Part shown: piece after piece, positions 8,556-17,021 of the stretch | How the letters are laid out: every line of letters starts with the position of its first letter | How positions within the stretch are numbered: position 1 is the stretch's first letter | Assembly: GCF_014651815.1 (NCBI RefSeq) | Contig: NZ_BMXP01000008.1 | Coordinates: 125,993-163,547, forward strand | Length of the DNA stretch: 37,555 nt | Direction: 5' to 3' | Origin: Alteromonas halophila | Lineage (GTDB): Bacteria; Pseudomonadota; Gammaproteobacteria; Enterobacterales; Alteromonadaceae | Notes under the pieces: model-generated | Seen by the model: the letters and a program-made list of their open reading frames with translations, nothing else | What the model was told of the DNA's origin: nothing | The model's database searches: none | Program-made: the position numbers and the translations under genes

Positions 8556-9489
8556 TTAAAGTTACTTCCAAATCCCAGGTGTTTTGCTTTGCGTTTGGCC
8601 GGATACTGACCTCGCTGAACTCGTTTCTCGCTTCCAGTGACTGCACCAGGCTGGCAATATCCAGTTCATCAGATTCCAGCTCAACACTAAGCTGACCGCC
8701 CTGCCAGGCAATCACATTTGCATGCCAGCTGGTTTGTCCAAGCACCGGCGTAATGACGCTGGCCAGCGTATCCGGCAAATGACCGGGCGCATGTTGCCAT
8801 TGTTCGACGCCACTTAGCAGCTGCTCATACTGTTGATAGCGGGTTTGCAGTGCCAGCTTATCACCCAGCGATGTCTCCAGAGAGGCAATCTGATCCTCAT
8901 AGCTGCCAAGCTGCTGCTGTATACCCAGCCAACTGCCCAGGCTCATCGTCAGCGAGAATAAAAACAACCCGGCAGCCAGTGCAAACCAGGTAACGGGCTT
9001 TGCCAGCATTTTATCAATATTGCGGCTTTTCGCCCAAGGCGTGCCGCGTAACTCATCGACGGAAACCGTTGTTTGTCCCGCCGGCGCACTGACACCCGTC
9101 GCCATCTCGGTCATGACACCCTGCTTCCATACCTGGTAATAGGTATGATGGGCCCCCTGTACCCAGTGCTCACCGTCTGACAACGCACCCTGCATGGCTG
9201 TTTCCGGTATACCGGAAAAGGCCGTCGGGGTTGCCCACAGACAAACGCCGCGTGCAGACGCATGCGCGTACACCTCGCCGCCTTTAAACGGAGACAAACT
9301 GCGCTTTTGCAATGCTACCCAGTCAGCGAGCTGGGCAGATTTGATGCTTGATGGGTAAGCGCGATACACATAGAATGCATCGGACTTAGCATCAACCTCG
9401 GTAGCGCGATTCCATAAAAGCTGTTCTACCCGATCAAGCCCGGAATCAAGCCAGGGGGGCAGGCCTTTTGGAAAAAGTGCTGACAACAT
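8545..9489 (-). CDS. gspL: T2SS-like inner-membrane protein GspL, shortened
   Basis: GspL recruits the ATPase GspE to the inner membrane and contacts GspM. The 314-residue protein has a cytoplasmic part of about 160 residues, one membrane segment (near 165-190, VTWFALAAGLFLFSLTMSLG), a coiled coil and a PilN-like periplasmic ferredoxin domain (HANVIAWQGGQLSVELES). Classical GspL is about 380-400 residues; the cytoplasmic actin-like domain is visibly reduced here, which may reflect a specialised GspE interaction. It is the first gene of the minus-strand operon and diverges from gspE across 119 bases. Confidence 0.83.
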   Translation of the reverse strand: MLSALFPKGLPPWLDSGLDRVEQLLWNRATEVDAKSDAFYVYRAYPSSIKSAQLADWVALQKRSLSPFKGGEVYAHASARGVCLWATPTAFSGIPETAMQGALSDGEHWVQGAHHTYYQVWKQGVMTEMATGVSAPAGQTTVSVDELRGTPWAKSRNIDKMLAKPVTWFALAAGLFLFSLTMSLGSWLGIQQQLGSYEDQIASLETSLGDKLALQTRYQQYEQLLSGVEQWQHAPGHLPDTLASVITPVLGQTSWHANVIAWQGGQLSVELESDELDIASLVQSLEARNEFSEVSIRPNAKQNTWDLEVTLNER

Positions 9490-9608
9490 GACGCCTCTTA
9501 CGACAATGGTTAAAACGCGGATAATATATCGGAAACTACCACATTATTTAAATGCACTGGTGTTTCTTACGCCGCTTTTTGGCAAGTTTTTTTTGAATTA
9601 ATGGGATT
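9490..9608. promoter_or_regulatory. Divergent gspL/gspE intergenic region
   Basis: This 119-bp AT-rich gap must hold the start signals of both secretion operons. TAATAT at about 9515-9520 is a possible plus-strand -10, but only a poor -35 (TTACGA) lies upstream. The same AT-rich block could serve the minus strand. I see no strong operator palindrome. A T8 tract occurs near 9587-9594. Confidence 0.4.
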
Positions 9609-11327
9609 TTGACTATTTTGACAGCAGTTACTACCGATTTTGCCCAGGTTGAGCAGACGCTGATCGCGACACTTACGGCAGATAACCAGCTTGACCAAAA
9701 ACAGCTGGAGATTATTGATGCCACTTGCAAAGAACTGCGTTGCTGGAAAGTCACGGCTATATCGCGACTGGGTTTAGTGGGTGATGACACCCTGTATGAA
9801 GCGCTGGCTAATACGCTAACCTGGCCGCTGGTCGACAAAATCAACAAATGCCCGAATGCCACCGCCATCATTGCCAGTTGTGACATGCTGGCGCTTAATC
9901 TGGACTGGTGTGTGGAACATCATGTCTTTCCAGTGACCAACGAACAGGGTGATATCAGCCTGTATACTGATATGCCCTGGGCCAGTGCAAATATTCGTGT
10001 GGTTACCTTAAGCGCGCCGGATAAAACCATCCATCCAGTGTTACTCACCCCCGCAATGGCGGCCACGGTGGAAGATGAAGTGGGCTCAGAACGGGCGGTG
10101 TCCGCGCTGTTTGGTACCAATACGTCCGATATTGCGGCACTGGCCGAAGAAGCCCCGGTTATAAACCTGGTTAACAGCATAGTCGAGCGGGCCATTTTTG
10201 CTGACGCGTCAGATATTCACATTGAGCCGGGTGCCAAGAACATGGTGATCCGCTTTCGGGTCGACGGCAAAATGAACGAGTTTATGCAGCAGCCTTCCTC
10301 ACGTTTTCCGGCCATTGCGTCACGTATTAAGCTGCTTTCACAACTGGATATTGCCGAACGCCGCCTGCCGCAGGATGGCCGTTTCTCCACCCGTGCCGGT
10401 AACCGTGAGTACGATGTGCGGGTATCCACAGCACCGGATGTGAACGGCGAGTCCATTGTTATGCGACTGCTGCCCAAAAAACGTGATGAATTGAGTCTGG
10501 ATGCATTAGGCTTTGCCGACGATCACCTGGCGCTTATCCGCGAATGGGGCAAGATGAGCAACGGTATTATTCTTGTGACCGGCCCAACCGGTTCGGGCAA
10601 GTCCACCACGCTGTATGGCCTGTTGTCAGATATTAAAACGGGTGAAGAAAAAATCGTAACGGTGGAAGACCCAGTGGAATATCAGCTCGACGGCATTACT
10701 CAGGTGCAGGCACGGGCCGACATTGGGTATACGTTCGCCAGAGCACTGCGTACCTTTTTACGTCAGGATCCTGACGTCATCATGGTGGGTGAGATCCGCG
10801 ACAAAGAAACTGCCGATATCGCGGTGCAGTCATCACTGACCGGCCATTTGGTATTATCTACCCTGCACACCAATGATGCGTCTTCCGTTTTTCCACGTCT
10901 GGCAGATATCGGCGTGGAAACCTACCTGACGGCAGCCACGATTCAGGGTGTACAGGCCCAGCGACTGGTCAGAAAACTTTGCCCAGTGTGCAGTGAAGAA
11001 GCCGAAGCGCCGGCATTTTTACTTGAAGGCGATGACTTTGCGGCGATAAAAGACAAACTCTCTGCGGTGACATGGAAAAAAGCGGTGGGCTGTAAGGCGT
11101 GTCACGGCAAGGGATACCGCGGACGTATCGGCATTTACGAACTTATTCCTGTAAACGCCAGTATTCGCTCACTGGTCGCAGCGGGTGCTGAGGTTTCAAA
11201 GATCCGTCAGGCTGCCCGGAAAGCCGGTTTCCGCTCGTTGTTACAGGACGGCCTGATGAAAGCGGCCAGCGGTGTAACGACAGTCGATGAAGTATTGCGC
11301 GTATGCAGCGCCGAGGAGACTGAATGA
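9609..11327 (+). CDS. gspE: T2SS-like assembly ATPase GspE
   Basis: The cytoplasmic hexameric ATPase that powers pseudopilus assembly. The 572-residue protein has an N-terminal N1E-like domain, then SDIHIEP (201-207), Walker A GPTGSGKST (about 325-333), the Asp box (EDPVEYQ), Walker B DPDVIMVGEIRD (387-398), the His box (TGHLVLSTLHTNDA) and a tetracysteine zinc motif CPVC (about 458) with CKAC (about 495). All catalytic elements are present. The chosen start is TTG at 9609, preceded by only a weak GGGA; no ATG is available without losing the N-terminal domain. Its stop overlaps the gspF start (ATGA). First gene of gspE-K. Confidence 0.94.
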   Translation: MTILTAVTTDFAQVEQTLIATLTADNQLDQKQLEIIDATCKELRCWKVTAISRLGLVGDDTLYEALANTLTWPLVDKINKCPNATAIIASCDMLALNLDWCVEHHVFPVTNEQGDISLYTDMPWASANIRVVTLSAPDKTIHPVLLTPAMAATVEDEVGSERAVSALFGTNTSDIAALAEEAPVINLVNSIVERAIFADASDIHIEPGAKNMVIRFRVDGKMNEFMQQPSSRFPAIASRIKLLSQLDIAERRLPQDGRFSTRAGNREYDVRVSTAPDVNGESIVMRLLPKKRDELSLDALGFADDHLALIREWGKMSNGIILVTGPTGSGKSTTLYGLLSDIKTGEEKIVTVEDPVEYQLDGITQVQARADIGYTFARALRTFLRQDPDVIMVGEIRDKETADIAVQSSLTGHLVLSTLHTNDASSVFPRLADIGVETYLTAATIQGVQAQRLVRKLCPVCSEEAEAPAFLLEGDDFAAIKDKLSAVTWKKAVGCKACHGKGYRGRIGIYELIPVNASIRSLVAAGAEVSKIRQAARKAGFRSLLQDGLMKAASGVTTVDEVLRVCSAEETE

Positions 11328-12514
11328 AGTTCAGTTACGAGGGCATCGACCTAACGACTGAAAAGTCAGTAAGCGGCGAAATTGACGCAACCAGCGAAAA
11401 TGAAGCGCTGCGTACCCTGCAGTCGCGCAAAATTGAAGCCACCAAGATCCATGAGGTAAAAGAGCGTACCGGCGGCAAACGCAAGGTTACCACCAGCGAT
11501 CTGGTCCTGCCGCTGCAGGAACTGGCTACGCTGACCGAGTCTGGCGTAGTGCTGGTTGAAGCGGTAAGTGCGCTGGCACGGAATAAGTCACATCCAGGTC
11601 TGGCCGACGGCTTTCGTAAAATTGCCAGCTTGATTGAGAGTGGTGAAAACTTTTCAAGTGCGATTAAGCAGTCAACGCTGCCTTTTCCCGTTTATGTTCA
11701 CCATCTGGTTAGCGCTGGTGAGGCCAGTGGCCAACTGGCGGTAGCCCTGAGAAAAGCCTCCGAGCAGCTTAACTATGATCAGGCCGTAAAAAACGATTTG
11801 CGCAATGCCCTTACCTACCCGCTGGTACTGATTGGCTCGGGCATTGCCGCCATGATGATTATTTTCTTTGCCGTGGTACCCAAGTTCTCGCATATGCTGG
11901 ATGATGATAAGCCACTGCCTACGCTGGCCTGGCTGGTGCTAAGCGCCGGGCGCGCCGCCAACGATAATCCGGTGATGGTATTAGGCGGCACGGCCGTCGT
12001 CTTTTTGCTGGTTATCGCCGCCTTTGCCAACCCGACCATGCGCAGCAAGGTAATGAACGTGGCCATAGAGTTGCCGGTAATTGGCCCCTGGCTGGCCGAA
12101 CAGGACGCCGCGCGCTGGGCCTCGCTGTGTGGTGCCATGCTCACCGCCCGGGTTAGTCTGGTGACTGCGCTTACGTTATCCGCCGAGTCCTGCGGTTTTA
12201 CCCGCCGTCGGCAAAAAGCCATGGGCCTTATTACCGATGTCCAGTCAGGTGTCTCGCTGACCGATGCCCTGGAACGCGCATCCTTGTTACCGGGGACCTC
12301 GCTGAATCTGCTGGCCGTAGGTGATAAGACCGGTCAGCTTGCCAATATGCTAAATGCCGTGGCCAGGCTGCACGACGAAGCAAGTAAGCGTAAAATGAAG
12401 CAGGTCATGACGCTGATAGAACCGATCGCCATATTGATTGTCGGTATTCTGATTGGAATAATGATACTAGGTATTGTGTTGGCAATAACGGCCTCAACTG
12501 ATATTGCTATTTAA
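11324..12514 (+). CDS. gspF: T2SS-like inner-membrane platform protein GspF
   Basis: The polytopic platform protein on which the pseudopilus is built. The 396-residue protein has two copies of the GspF domain (about 60-185 and 265-385) and three hydrophobic segments (near 165-190, 215-235 and 365-390). The family signatures LATLTESGVVLVEAV, HLVSAGEASGQL and LLAVGDKTGQL are visible. Length is normal. It starts inside the gspE stop codon, so translation is coupled. Confidence 0.94.
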   Translation: MKFSYEGIDLTTEKSVSGEIDATSENEALRTLQSRKIEATKIHEVKERTGGKRKVTTSDLVLPLQELATLTESGVVLVEAVSALARNKSHPGLADGFRKIASLIESGENFSSAIKQSTLPFPVYVHHLVSAGEASGQLAVALRKASEQLNYDQAVKNDLRNALTYPLVLIGSGIAAMMIIFFAVVPKFSHMLDDDKPLPTLAWLVLSAGRAANDNPVMVLGGTAVVFLLVIAAFANPTMRSKVMNVAIELPVIGPWLAEQDAARWASLCGAMLTARVSLVTALTLSAESCGFTRRRQKAMGLITDVQSGVSLTDALERASLLPGTSLNLLAVGDKTGQLANMLNAVARLHDEASKRKMKQVMTLIEPIAILIVGILIGIMILGIVLAITASTDIAI

Positions 12515-12534
12515 GAGACAGACAGGATTAACGA

Positions 12535-12951
12535 ATGCGTAATAACAAAGGTTTCACCATGATTGAATTGCTGGTTGTTCTGGTGATTCTGGGTCTGCTT
12601 GCCGGCCTCGTCGGCCCGCAGTTTTTTGGCAAAGTCGACAGCTCAAAAGTGCGTACTGCAGAAACACAGGTAAAAATGCTGAAGATGGCGCTGCAAACCT
12701 ACCGGCTGGATATTGGCCAGTATCCCAGTAAGCTGGAAGATCTGATGGCAGCACCTAATAACGTTAAGCAGTACTGGGACGGTCCTTACTTACAGGAAGA
12801 TGTGCCGCTTGACCCATGGAATACCGCTTATGTTTATCGCCGCGACAGCAATGCGCAGCAAGGCTTCTATCTATATAGTCTGGGCGCTGACGGTCAGGAA
12901 GGCGGCAGCGATTTAAATGCAGATGTCGGCTATGCGCCCACACAGGGGTGA
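12535..12951 (+). CDS. gspG: Major pseudopilin GspG
   Basis: The main subunit of the periplasmic pseudopilus. The 138-residue protein has a short leader cut after Gly in KG^FTMIELLV by a prepilin peptidase not encoded in this window. Glu5 of the mature protein is present. The C-terminal part shows the GspG hallmarks: YRLDIGQYPSKLEDLM, WDGPYL and the calcium-site region DPWNTAYVYR with SLGADGQEGG. Twenty bases separate it from gspF. Confidence 0.95.
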   Translation: MRNNKGFTMIELLVVLVILGLLAGLVGPQFFGKVDSSKVRTAETQVKMLKMALQTYRLDIGQYPSKLEDLMAAPNNVKQYWDGPYLQEDVPLDPWNTAYVYRRDSNAQQGFYLYSLGADGQEGGSDLNADVGYAPTQG

Positions 12952-13318
12952 GTCCGGCTTTACGCTTATCGAACTGCTGGTCACCCTGATTATTCTGGGG
13001 CTGACCGCCTCTCTGGTTGGGCCCGCGGTATTCTCCTGGCTGGACAGCCGGGAAGCGGCCGCCAGACGCAACACGCTTGAGAATTCGCTTTCTATGCTGC
13101 CACTGGAGACATTGCGCAGCGGCAAAGCCGTCACTCTTGAGCAGCCTGGTGAACTGGGCATGGAGAACACGCAGGGCATACGTATCGAAGAGCCGATTAT
13201 TGTGCTGGCTAACGGCTACTGCAAAAGTGGCCGGGTTTCTCTGACACTGCAACAACGGGTGTATTACTATCAAATCAATGCACCATTCTGCGAGGTTGAG
13301 CTCATTGAGAATAACTGA
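12932..13318 (+). CDS. gspH: Minor pseudopilin GspH
   Basis: A minor pseudopilin of 128 residues from the chosen ATG. The leader ends in ESG^FTLIELLVTL with Glu5 present, followed by a hydrophobic helix and a beta-rich C-terminal domain. An in-frame ATG 15 bases upstream (12917) is also possible; the later one gives a typical nine-residue leader. It overlaps the end of gspG by 20 bases. The H assignment rests on position after G and on its size, because H sequences vary widely. Confidence 0.83.
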   Translation: MRPHRGESGFTLIELLVTLIILGLTASLVGPAVFSWLDSREAAARRNTLENSLSMLPLETLRSGKAVTLEQPGELGMENTQGIRIEEPIIVLANGYCKSGRVSLTLQQRVYYYQINAPFCEVELIENN

Positions 13319-13739
13319 TCAACGTGGCTTCACACTGCTTGAGGCGCTCGTGGCACTGGTCATTCTCTCAGGCGTGTTCACTGTCGTTTGGGGCTGGTTC
13401 AATACCGCTGCACAAAGCACCACTAAAATAGAACGCGCTATTGCCATGCCGGTGTTATTCGATCGCTTTATGGATCGCCTGAGACTGGAAGATCTGCAGA
13501 ATAAGCGAGAGGGTGACTTTACCATCGACACCTACCGGGTCGAATGGACACTTTCTGTCGCACGTCAGTCGACTGATGAGCCCTACCGGCGTCAGCCGGC
13601 CTGGGTAGTTACGCTGTTTGACGTAGATGCCAAAGTCTTTAGCCAGAATAATAAGCAGGTTGCAGACTTTACCACGCAATACACGACGTTCTGGCGTGTT
13701 AACGCAGGGATCAACATCAAGGAAATATTCGGTGATTAG
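13305..13739 (+). CDS. gspI: Minor pseudopilin GspI
   Basis: A minor pseudopilin that would nucleate the tip complex with GspJ and GspK. The leader ends in QRG^FTLLEALVALVIL, and FTLLEALVAL is typical of GspI. The start is uncertain: TTG at 13305 follows GAGG at 13292-13295 by nine bases and gives a seven-residue leader, while the only upstream ATG (13278) has no ribosome-binding site and would overlap gspH by 41 bases. From TTG the protein has 144 residues. Confidence 0.84.
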   Translation: MRITDQRGFTLLEALVALVILSGVFTVVWGWFNTAAQSTTKIERAIAMPVLFDRFMDRLRLEDLQNKREGDFTIDTYRVEWTLSVARQSTDEPYRRQPAWVVTLFDVDAKVFSQNNKQVADFTTQYTTFWRVNAGINIKEIFGD

Positions 13740-14319
13740 TCTGTCCAAACAGCAGCGCGGCTTTACCCTGATTGAGATGCTGGTGGTGCTGGTTATCACG
13801 TCGCTTACGGCATCGTTGTTGGTCAGTGGCCTTGAGTCCACCTGGCGCAACTTTGAAAAGCTGGGGGCACGGAACCTGAAAACCACCGCGGCGCAACTGC
13901 CCAAAATCTGGTTTACTCAAAGTGTTGAGAGCATGGTACTGCGCCACCCCAATACTTCTATGTTTTCGGGAAATGCTACCGACCTTTCGTTTTCTACCCT
14001 GACGCCGCCGGATATGCCAGGCCCCGGCGTATATAAACTGCACTGGCGGCTGCGCGCCGATGGTAACCGTACAGCGCTGCTGTACCGCCATGACACCGAA
14101 GAAACCTATACATCGCTCGGGTACGTAGACGGGAGTGGCGTGTTTGAGTACCTCACGTCACAGGGCTGGCAGCGTGCCTATTCGCCGTCCAATGGCCGTA
14201 TCCCAGAAGCTATTCGTATTCAAAGCAACAATCAGGAATGGGTGATGGCGCTGCCAATCAGACCTACAGACGCAGAAATGCCAGCTGAACTTCGGGCCTT
14301 TGGTAAGTATGAGTTTTAA
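13732..14319 (+). CDS. gspJ: Minor pseudopilin GspJ
   Basis: A tip pseudopilin of 195 residues from the GTG start at 13732, which follows AAGGA at 13719-13723 by eight bases. The leader ends in QRG^FTLIEMLVVLV with Glu5 present. The open frame extends upstream to 13627, but that part lies inside gspI and gives an implausible 45-residue leader. The end overlaps the gspK start by one base (TAATG). Confidence 0.85.
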   Translation: MISLSKQQRGFTLIEMLVVLVITSLTASLLVSGLESTWRNFEKLGARNLKTTAAQLPKIWFTQSVESMVLRHPNTSMFSGNATDLSFSTLTPPDMPGPGVYKLHWRLRADGNRTALLYRHDTEETYTSLGYVDGSGVFEYLTSQGWQRAYSPSNGRIPEAIRIQSNNQEWVMALPIRPTDAEMPAELRAFGKYEF

Positions 14320-15287
14320 TGATGCGCACTAATTACGCACTCACCTCGCAACGAGGCGCTGCACTTCTGTCAGTGCTGGTGGTCAGCATAATTCTGTCGC
14401 TGCTGCTTGCCGGAGCCAGCGAACTTATGCAGCGCCGTCTTTCCCTTGCCGATCTTTCAACAAGCCAGCTGAACGAAAAGGCGGCCATCACCGCAAAAGT
14501 CAATGAGCTTACCTACTTAGCGTCAACTCAACGCATAACACGGGCAGGTGTCAGCCAGGGTAACAATAAGGAGGCATTGCAAAAACTCGACGGCCAGTGG
14601 ACTGCCTATCTTACAGGTGATGAGATCCGCGCTGACGGACACATTTATAAGGAAGAAAATGTCAACGGTCAGGACCTGACTCTTCGTTATTCGCTGCAGG
14701 CTGAAAATGGCCTTATCCCTGTGAATACGTCTGATCAGTTCTGGGTTCGGAAGTGGCTGACAGCCAATGGTGCTGACACATCGGATGTGTCCATTCTTGC
14801 CAGCCGTCTGGCCGATTACGCCGATGCCGATGAGTGGTCGCGCCCGGCAGGTGCAGAAGCAAGGCAATATCAGCGTGAAGATTTGCCTGTTCCTCCTAAC
14901 TATTTACTGCAAAGCTGCAGCGAGTTACATCAGGTTCTGGGCTGGAAAGAATTACTTGATGAAAATGATGATATGACAGCCGAGTGCAGCCTGCTCAGAT
15001 CCTCGGATGTAAACGTTAATGCCATCCCAATTGAACTTTGGCGTAAACTCTGGCCGTCGTCTGCCGATAAAATAAAGCGAATGCGCGATAACAATCAGTG
15101 GTTATTAAACTATAATGACGTCTTGGGCGTAATACCCAGCGTCAATGGTATCCCTGAACCTTATTTCGGGTTGATCACGTATCGGGGCCTGTATATTGAG
15201 GTAGCTGGGCCAACGGTCACGGAAAGTGTGAAGGTTGTCGTCCAAAAAGGAGAGCTTCCCCCTTTCAGGCGTTTTAAAGATCGGTGA
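14319..15287 (+). CDS. gspK: Tip pseudopilin GspK
   Basis: The large minor pseudopilin that caps the pseudopilus. The 322-residue protein has leader MMRTNYALTSQRG followed by AALLSVLVVSIILSLLLAG. Mature residue 5 is not Glu, as is usual for GspK, which does not need that residue because it sits at the tip. The large globular domain includes LADYADAD and DVNVNAIPIELW, matching the GspK insert domain. It is the last gene of gspE-K; no clear terminator follows, so some readthrough into the S-layer leader is possible. Confidence 0.92.
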   Translation: MMRTNYALTSQRGAALLSVLVVSIILSLLLAGASELMQRRLSLADLSTSQLNEKAAITAKVNELTYLASTQRITRAGVSQGNNKEALQKLDGQWTAYLTGDEIRADGHIYKEENVNGQDLTLRYSLQAENGLIPVNTSDQFWVRKWLTANGADTSDVSILASRLADYADADEWSRPAGAEARQYQREDLPVPPNYLLQSCSELHQVLGWKELLDENDDMTAECSLLRSSDVNVNAIPIELWRKLWPSSADKIKRMRDNNQWLLNYNDVLGVIPSVNGIPEPYFGLITYRGLYIEVAGPTVTESVKVVVQKGELPPFRRFKDR

Positions 15288-15510
15288 TATTTAATGCTAA
15301 GAGTACGTATATAAATACGTATGCAGGTGTTAAAAATTATTGATGCGTAATAAATAATTCATTGAAAAGTGGGGCGGATCTGATGTAACGTTCGTCCCGG
15401 TGCCTTCAAAGGGCACCGTATTTGCGTAGCAGTTTCTGTGGTTGCTACGCTGCGCTAATCGAATTTTCACCCGTTTTTGGGTGTCAAAGCTATAAAAACC
15501 ACAATAAAAG

Positions 15511-15539
15511 TTGAATACGACATTAACGTGTTGTAATTT
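15511..15539 (+). promoter_or_regulatory. Possible promoter of the surface-layer gene
   Basis: TTGAAT (15511-15516) and TAATTT (15534-15539) are separated by 17 bases. The -35 has four of six consensus bases and the -10 is moderate, in an AT-rich setting. It would give a leader of about 85 nt containing the three-way junction. Stronger than chance but not proven. Confidence 0.35.
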
Positions 15540-15559
15540 GTTTGGAGTAGTCTGGTGCG

Positions 15560-15595
15560 TTGTCACCACGGACTTGGTGGCGTAAGCCATGACAA
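15560..15595 (+). ncRNA. Perfect three-way junction in the 5' untranslated region of the surface-layer mRNA
   Basis: An outer stem TTGTCA (15560-15565) pairs with TGACAA (15590-15595). Inside it, two hairpins abut without unpaired bases: CCA/TGG closing 15566-15577, and TGGC-GTAA-GCCA (15578-15589) with a GNRA-type loop. It ends 34 bases before the ATG and would leave the ribosome-binding site free. Likely a stabilising or regulatory mRNA element; this function is inferred. Confidence 0.5.
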
Positions 15596-15629
15596 TCTAA
15601 AACTATAGTTACTCTTGCAGGAGTTATAC

Positions 15630-16973
15630 ATGTTTAACAAAAAAGTACTTGCGGTAGCTCTGGCTGCTGCATTCACATCTGGCGCACAAGCGGTTGTAGA
15701 CCTGGACGCCACTGAAAGCCAAAAAATCACTTACGCAAGTGAAGTGGTTACAGCTGGTGCAGATACCGTTGAAGTTATCAACAACGGTGGTCTGCTAGAC
15801 CTGACCACTACTGTTGGTTTCACCATCGGTGAAGGTACATCTAAGTACGTGCGTATCGATCTGGCTAACGGAACTTTCGGTGCAGCACCTTCTATCACTA
15901 TTGACACAGATGCTAACTACACAGCAACTCTGTCTGCTGGTGGTACTGCTGATGACAGCTTCGTAATTTATGAAGTAAGTGCAACTGACGGCGCTGGCGA
16001 TATCGCTCCAGCAGACGAAGTTTCACTGTCTGCAGCCTCTTACATTGTTTCTACTGACTCAGTATCAAGCGTTTCTTATCGCTTGTACGAAACAGCTACA
16101 GGCGCTGCGAACAAGCTTGAGAACACTCTGAAGTTTGTTAACACGCAGTTCACTGAGCTGGCATCTGCCGCAACTGGCGAGCTGGTTGTTGCAAATGACA
16201 ACGAAGCAACGGTAGCGTCTGGCTTCACTAACTTCTCAGCAGGCTCTCTGGGTGCAACCTCAGCCACTATTGGTTACCTGAACACTGATCTGTCGTTCAA
16301 AGAAGCTTACGACCTTGACGGTACACTGGTAACAGCAGAAGACATTATTGATGACGAGCAAGACATCGTCTTCACTGGTGACTTCAGCTTCGGCGAGTGG
16401 ACGCTGGAAATGGACGACGCTTGTAACTCTGGTTCTCCAGTTGCAATCACGCCTACTGAAACTGGCGGTATCATCGAAGACGTAGAAGATTCTACTCTGA
16501 CTGCTGGCGACTGGTATGTGTGTGTTGACGTAGACGGCGAAGAAGTTATCGCTAAAGGTACGTACGACGTAACACTGGCAGACGACATGCTGGGCGGCGA
16601 CTTAGGTTCTATCACTTACGATACAACTACTATCGAAGTGCCTTACCTGACTACGTTCGAAGACTACAACCAGCGTCTGATCCTGGTTAACAACGGTAGC
16701 GCAGCAGCTGACTACTCAATCAGCTTCACTACTGAAACAGGTACAGAAGCAACTGCGGGCGACGCGGCAACGGGCTCTATCCCAGCTAACTCTACCCTGG
16801 TTCTGCGCAGCGCTGACGTAGTAACTCTGGACGGTCGTACACGTACCTCTGCAACTATCGAAGTTGAAGGTGTAGACGCGAACATCCAGGCAGCTACTCA
16901 GACTGTTAACCTGTCTGACGGCACTACTGACACAGTAGTTCTGAACGCGAACTCTATCACTTCTCTGGACTAA
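15630..16973 (+). CDS. Putative surface-layer (S-layer) type secreted structural protein
   Basis: A 447-residue secreted protein. The Sec signal peptide is MFNKKVLAVALAAAFTSGAQA, cut before VVDLDATE. The mature protein is acidic and rich in Thr, Ala, Asp, Gly and Val, without a membrane anchor or catalytic motif; only two Cys occur (in DDACNSG and WYVCVDV) and could form a disulfide. Codons are strikingly uniform (CTG, GGT, AAC, TCT, ACT, GTA/GTT), unlike its neighbours, which signals very high expression. A strong ribosome-binding site AGGAG, structured leader and strong terminator agree. Directly after gspK, it is the best candidate cargo of the T2SS-like module. S-layer identity is inferred from composition, expression signs and context; a fimbrial or other abundant surface protein is the alternative. 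Confidence 0.65.
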   Translation: MFNKKVLAVALAAAFTSGAQAVVDLDATESQKITYASEVVTAGADTVEVINNGGLLDLTTTVGFTIGEGTSKYVRIDLANGTFGAAPSITIDTDANYTATLSAGGTADDSFVIYEVSATDGAGDIAPADEVSLSAASYIVSTDSVSSVSYRLYETATGAANKLENTLKFVNTQFTELASAATGELVVANDNEATVASGFTNFSAGSLGATSATIGYLNTDLSFKEAYDLDGTLVTAEDIIDDEQDIVFTGDFSFGEWTLEMDDACNSGSPVAITPTETGGIIEDVEDSTLTAGDWYVCVDVDGEEVIAKGTYDVTLADDMLGGDLGSITYDTTTIEVPYLTTFEDYNQRLILVNNGSAAADYSISFTTETGTEATAGDAATGSIPANSTLVLRSADVVTLDGRTRTSATIEVEGVDANIQAATQTVNLSDGTTDTVVLNANSITSLD

Positions 16974-16992
16974 GTTCTGAGAACTGGATAGC

Positions 16993-17021
16993 AAAAGCCC
17001 CCGCCTTGCGGGGGCTTTTTT
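16993..17021 (+). terminator. Strong intrinsic terminator of the surface-layer gene
   Basis: Perfect 8-bp stem GCCCCCGC (16997-17004) / GCGGGGGC (17008-17015) with loop CTT, preceded by AAAA and followed by six T. It lies about 20 bases after the stop codon. The ATG of the next gene follows the last T directly. Confidence 0.92.

Larger units (their letters stand above)
15288..15629 (+). promoter_or_regulatory. 342-bp leader region of the surface-layer gene with several stem-loops
   Basis: No protein gene is visible. Perfect stems are TACGTAT/ATACGTA (15304-15321), CGGTGCC/GGCACCG (15398-15418), GCGTAGCA/TGCTACGC (15424-15450) and CACCC/GGGTG (15468-15483), followed by a possible promoter at 15511-15539 and a three-way junction at 15560-15595. 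The ribosome-binding site AGGAG (15619-15623) lies six bases before the ATG at 15630. The first stems may mark the end of the gspE-K transcript, but no T-run supports an intrinsic terminator. Confidence 0.55.
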
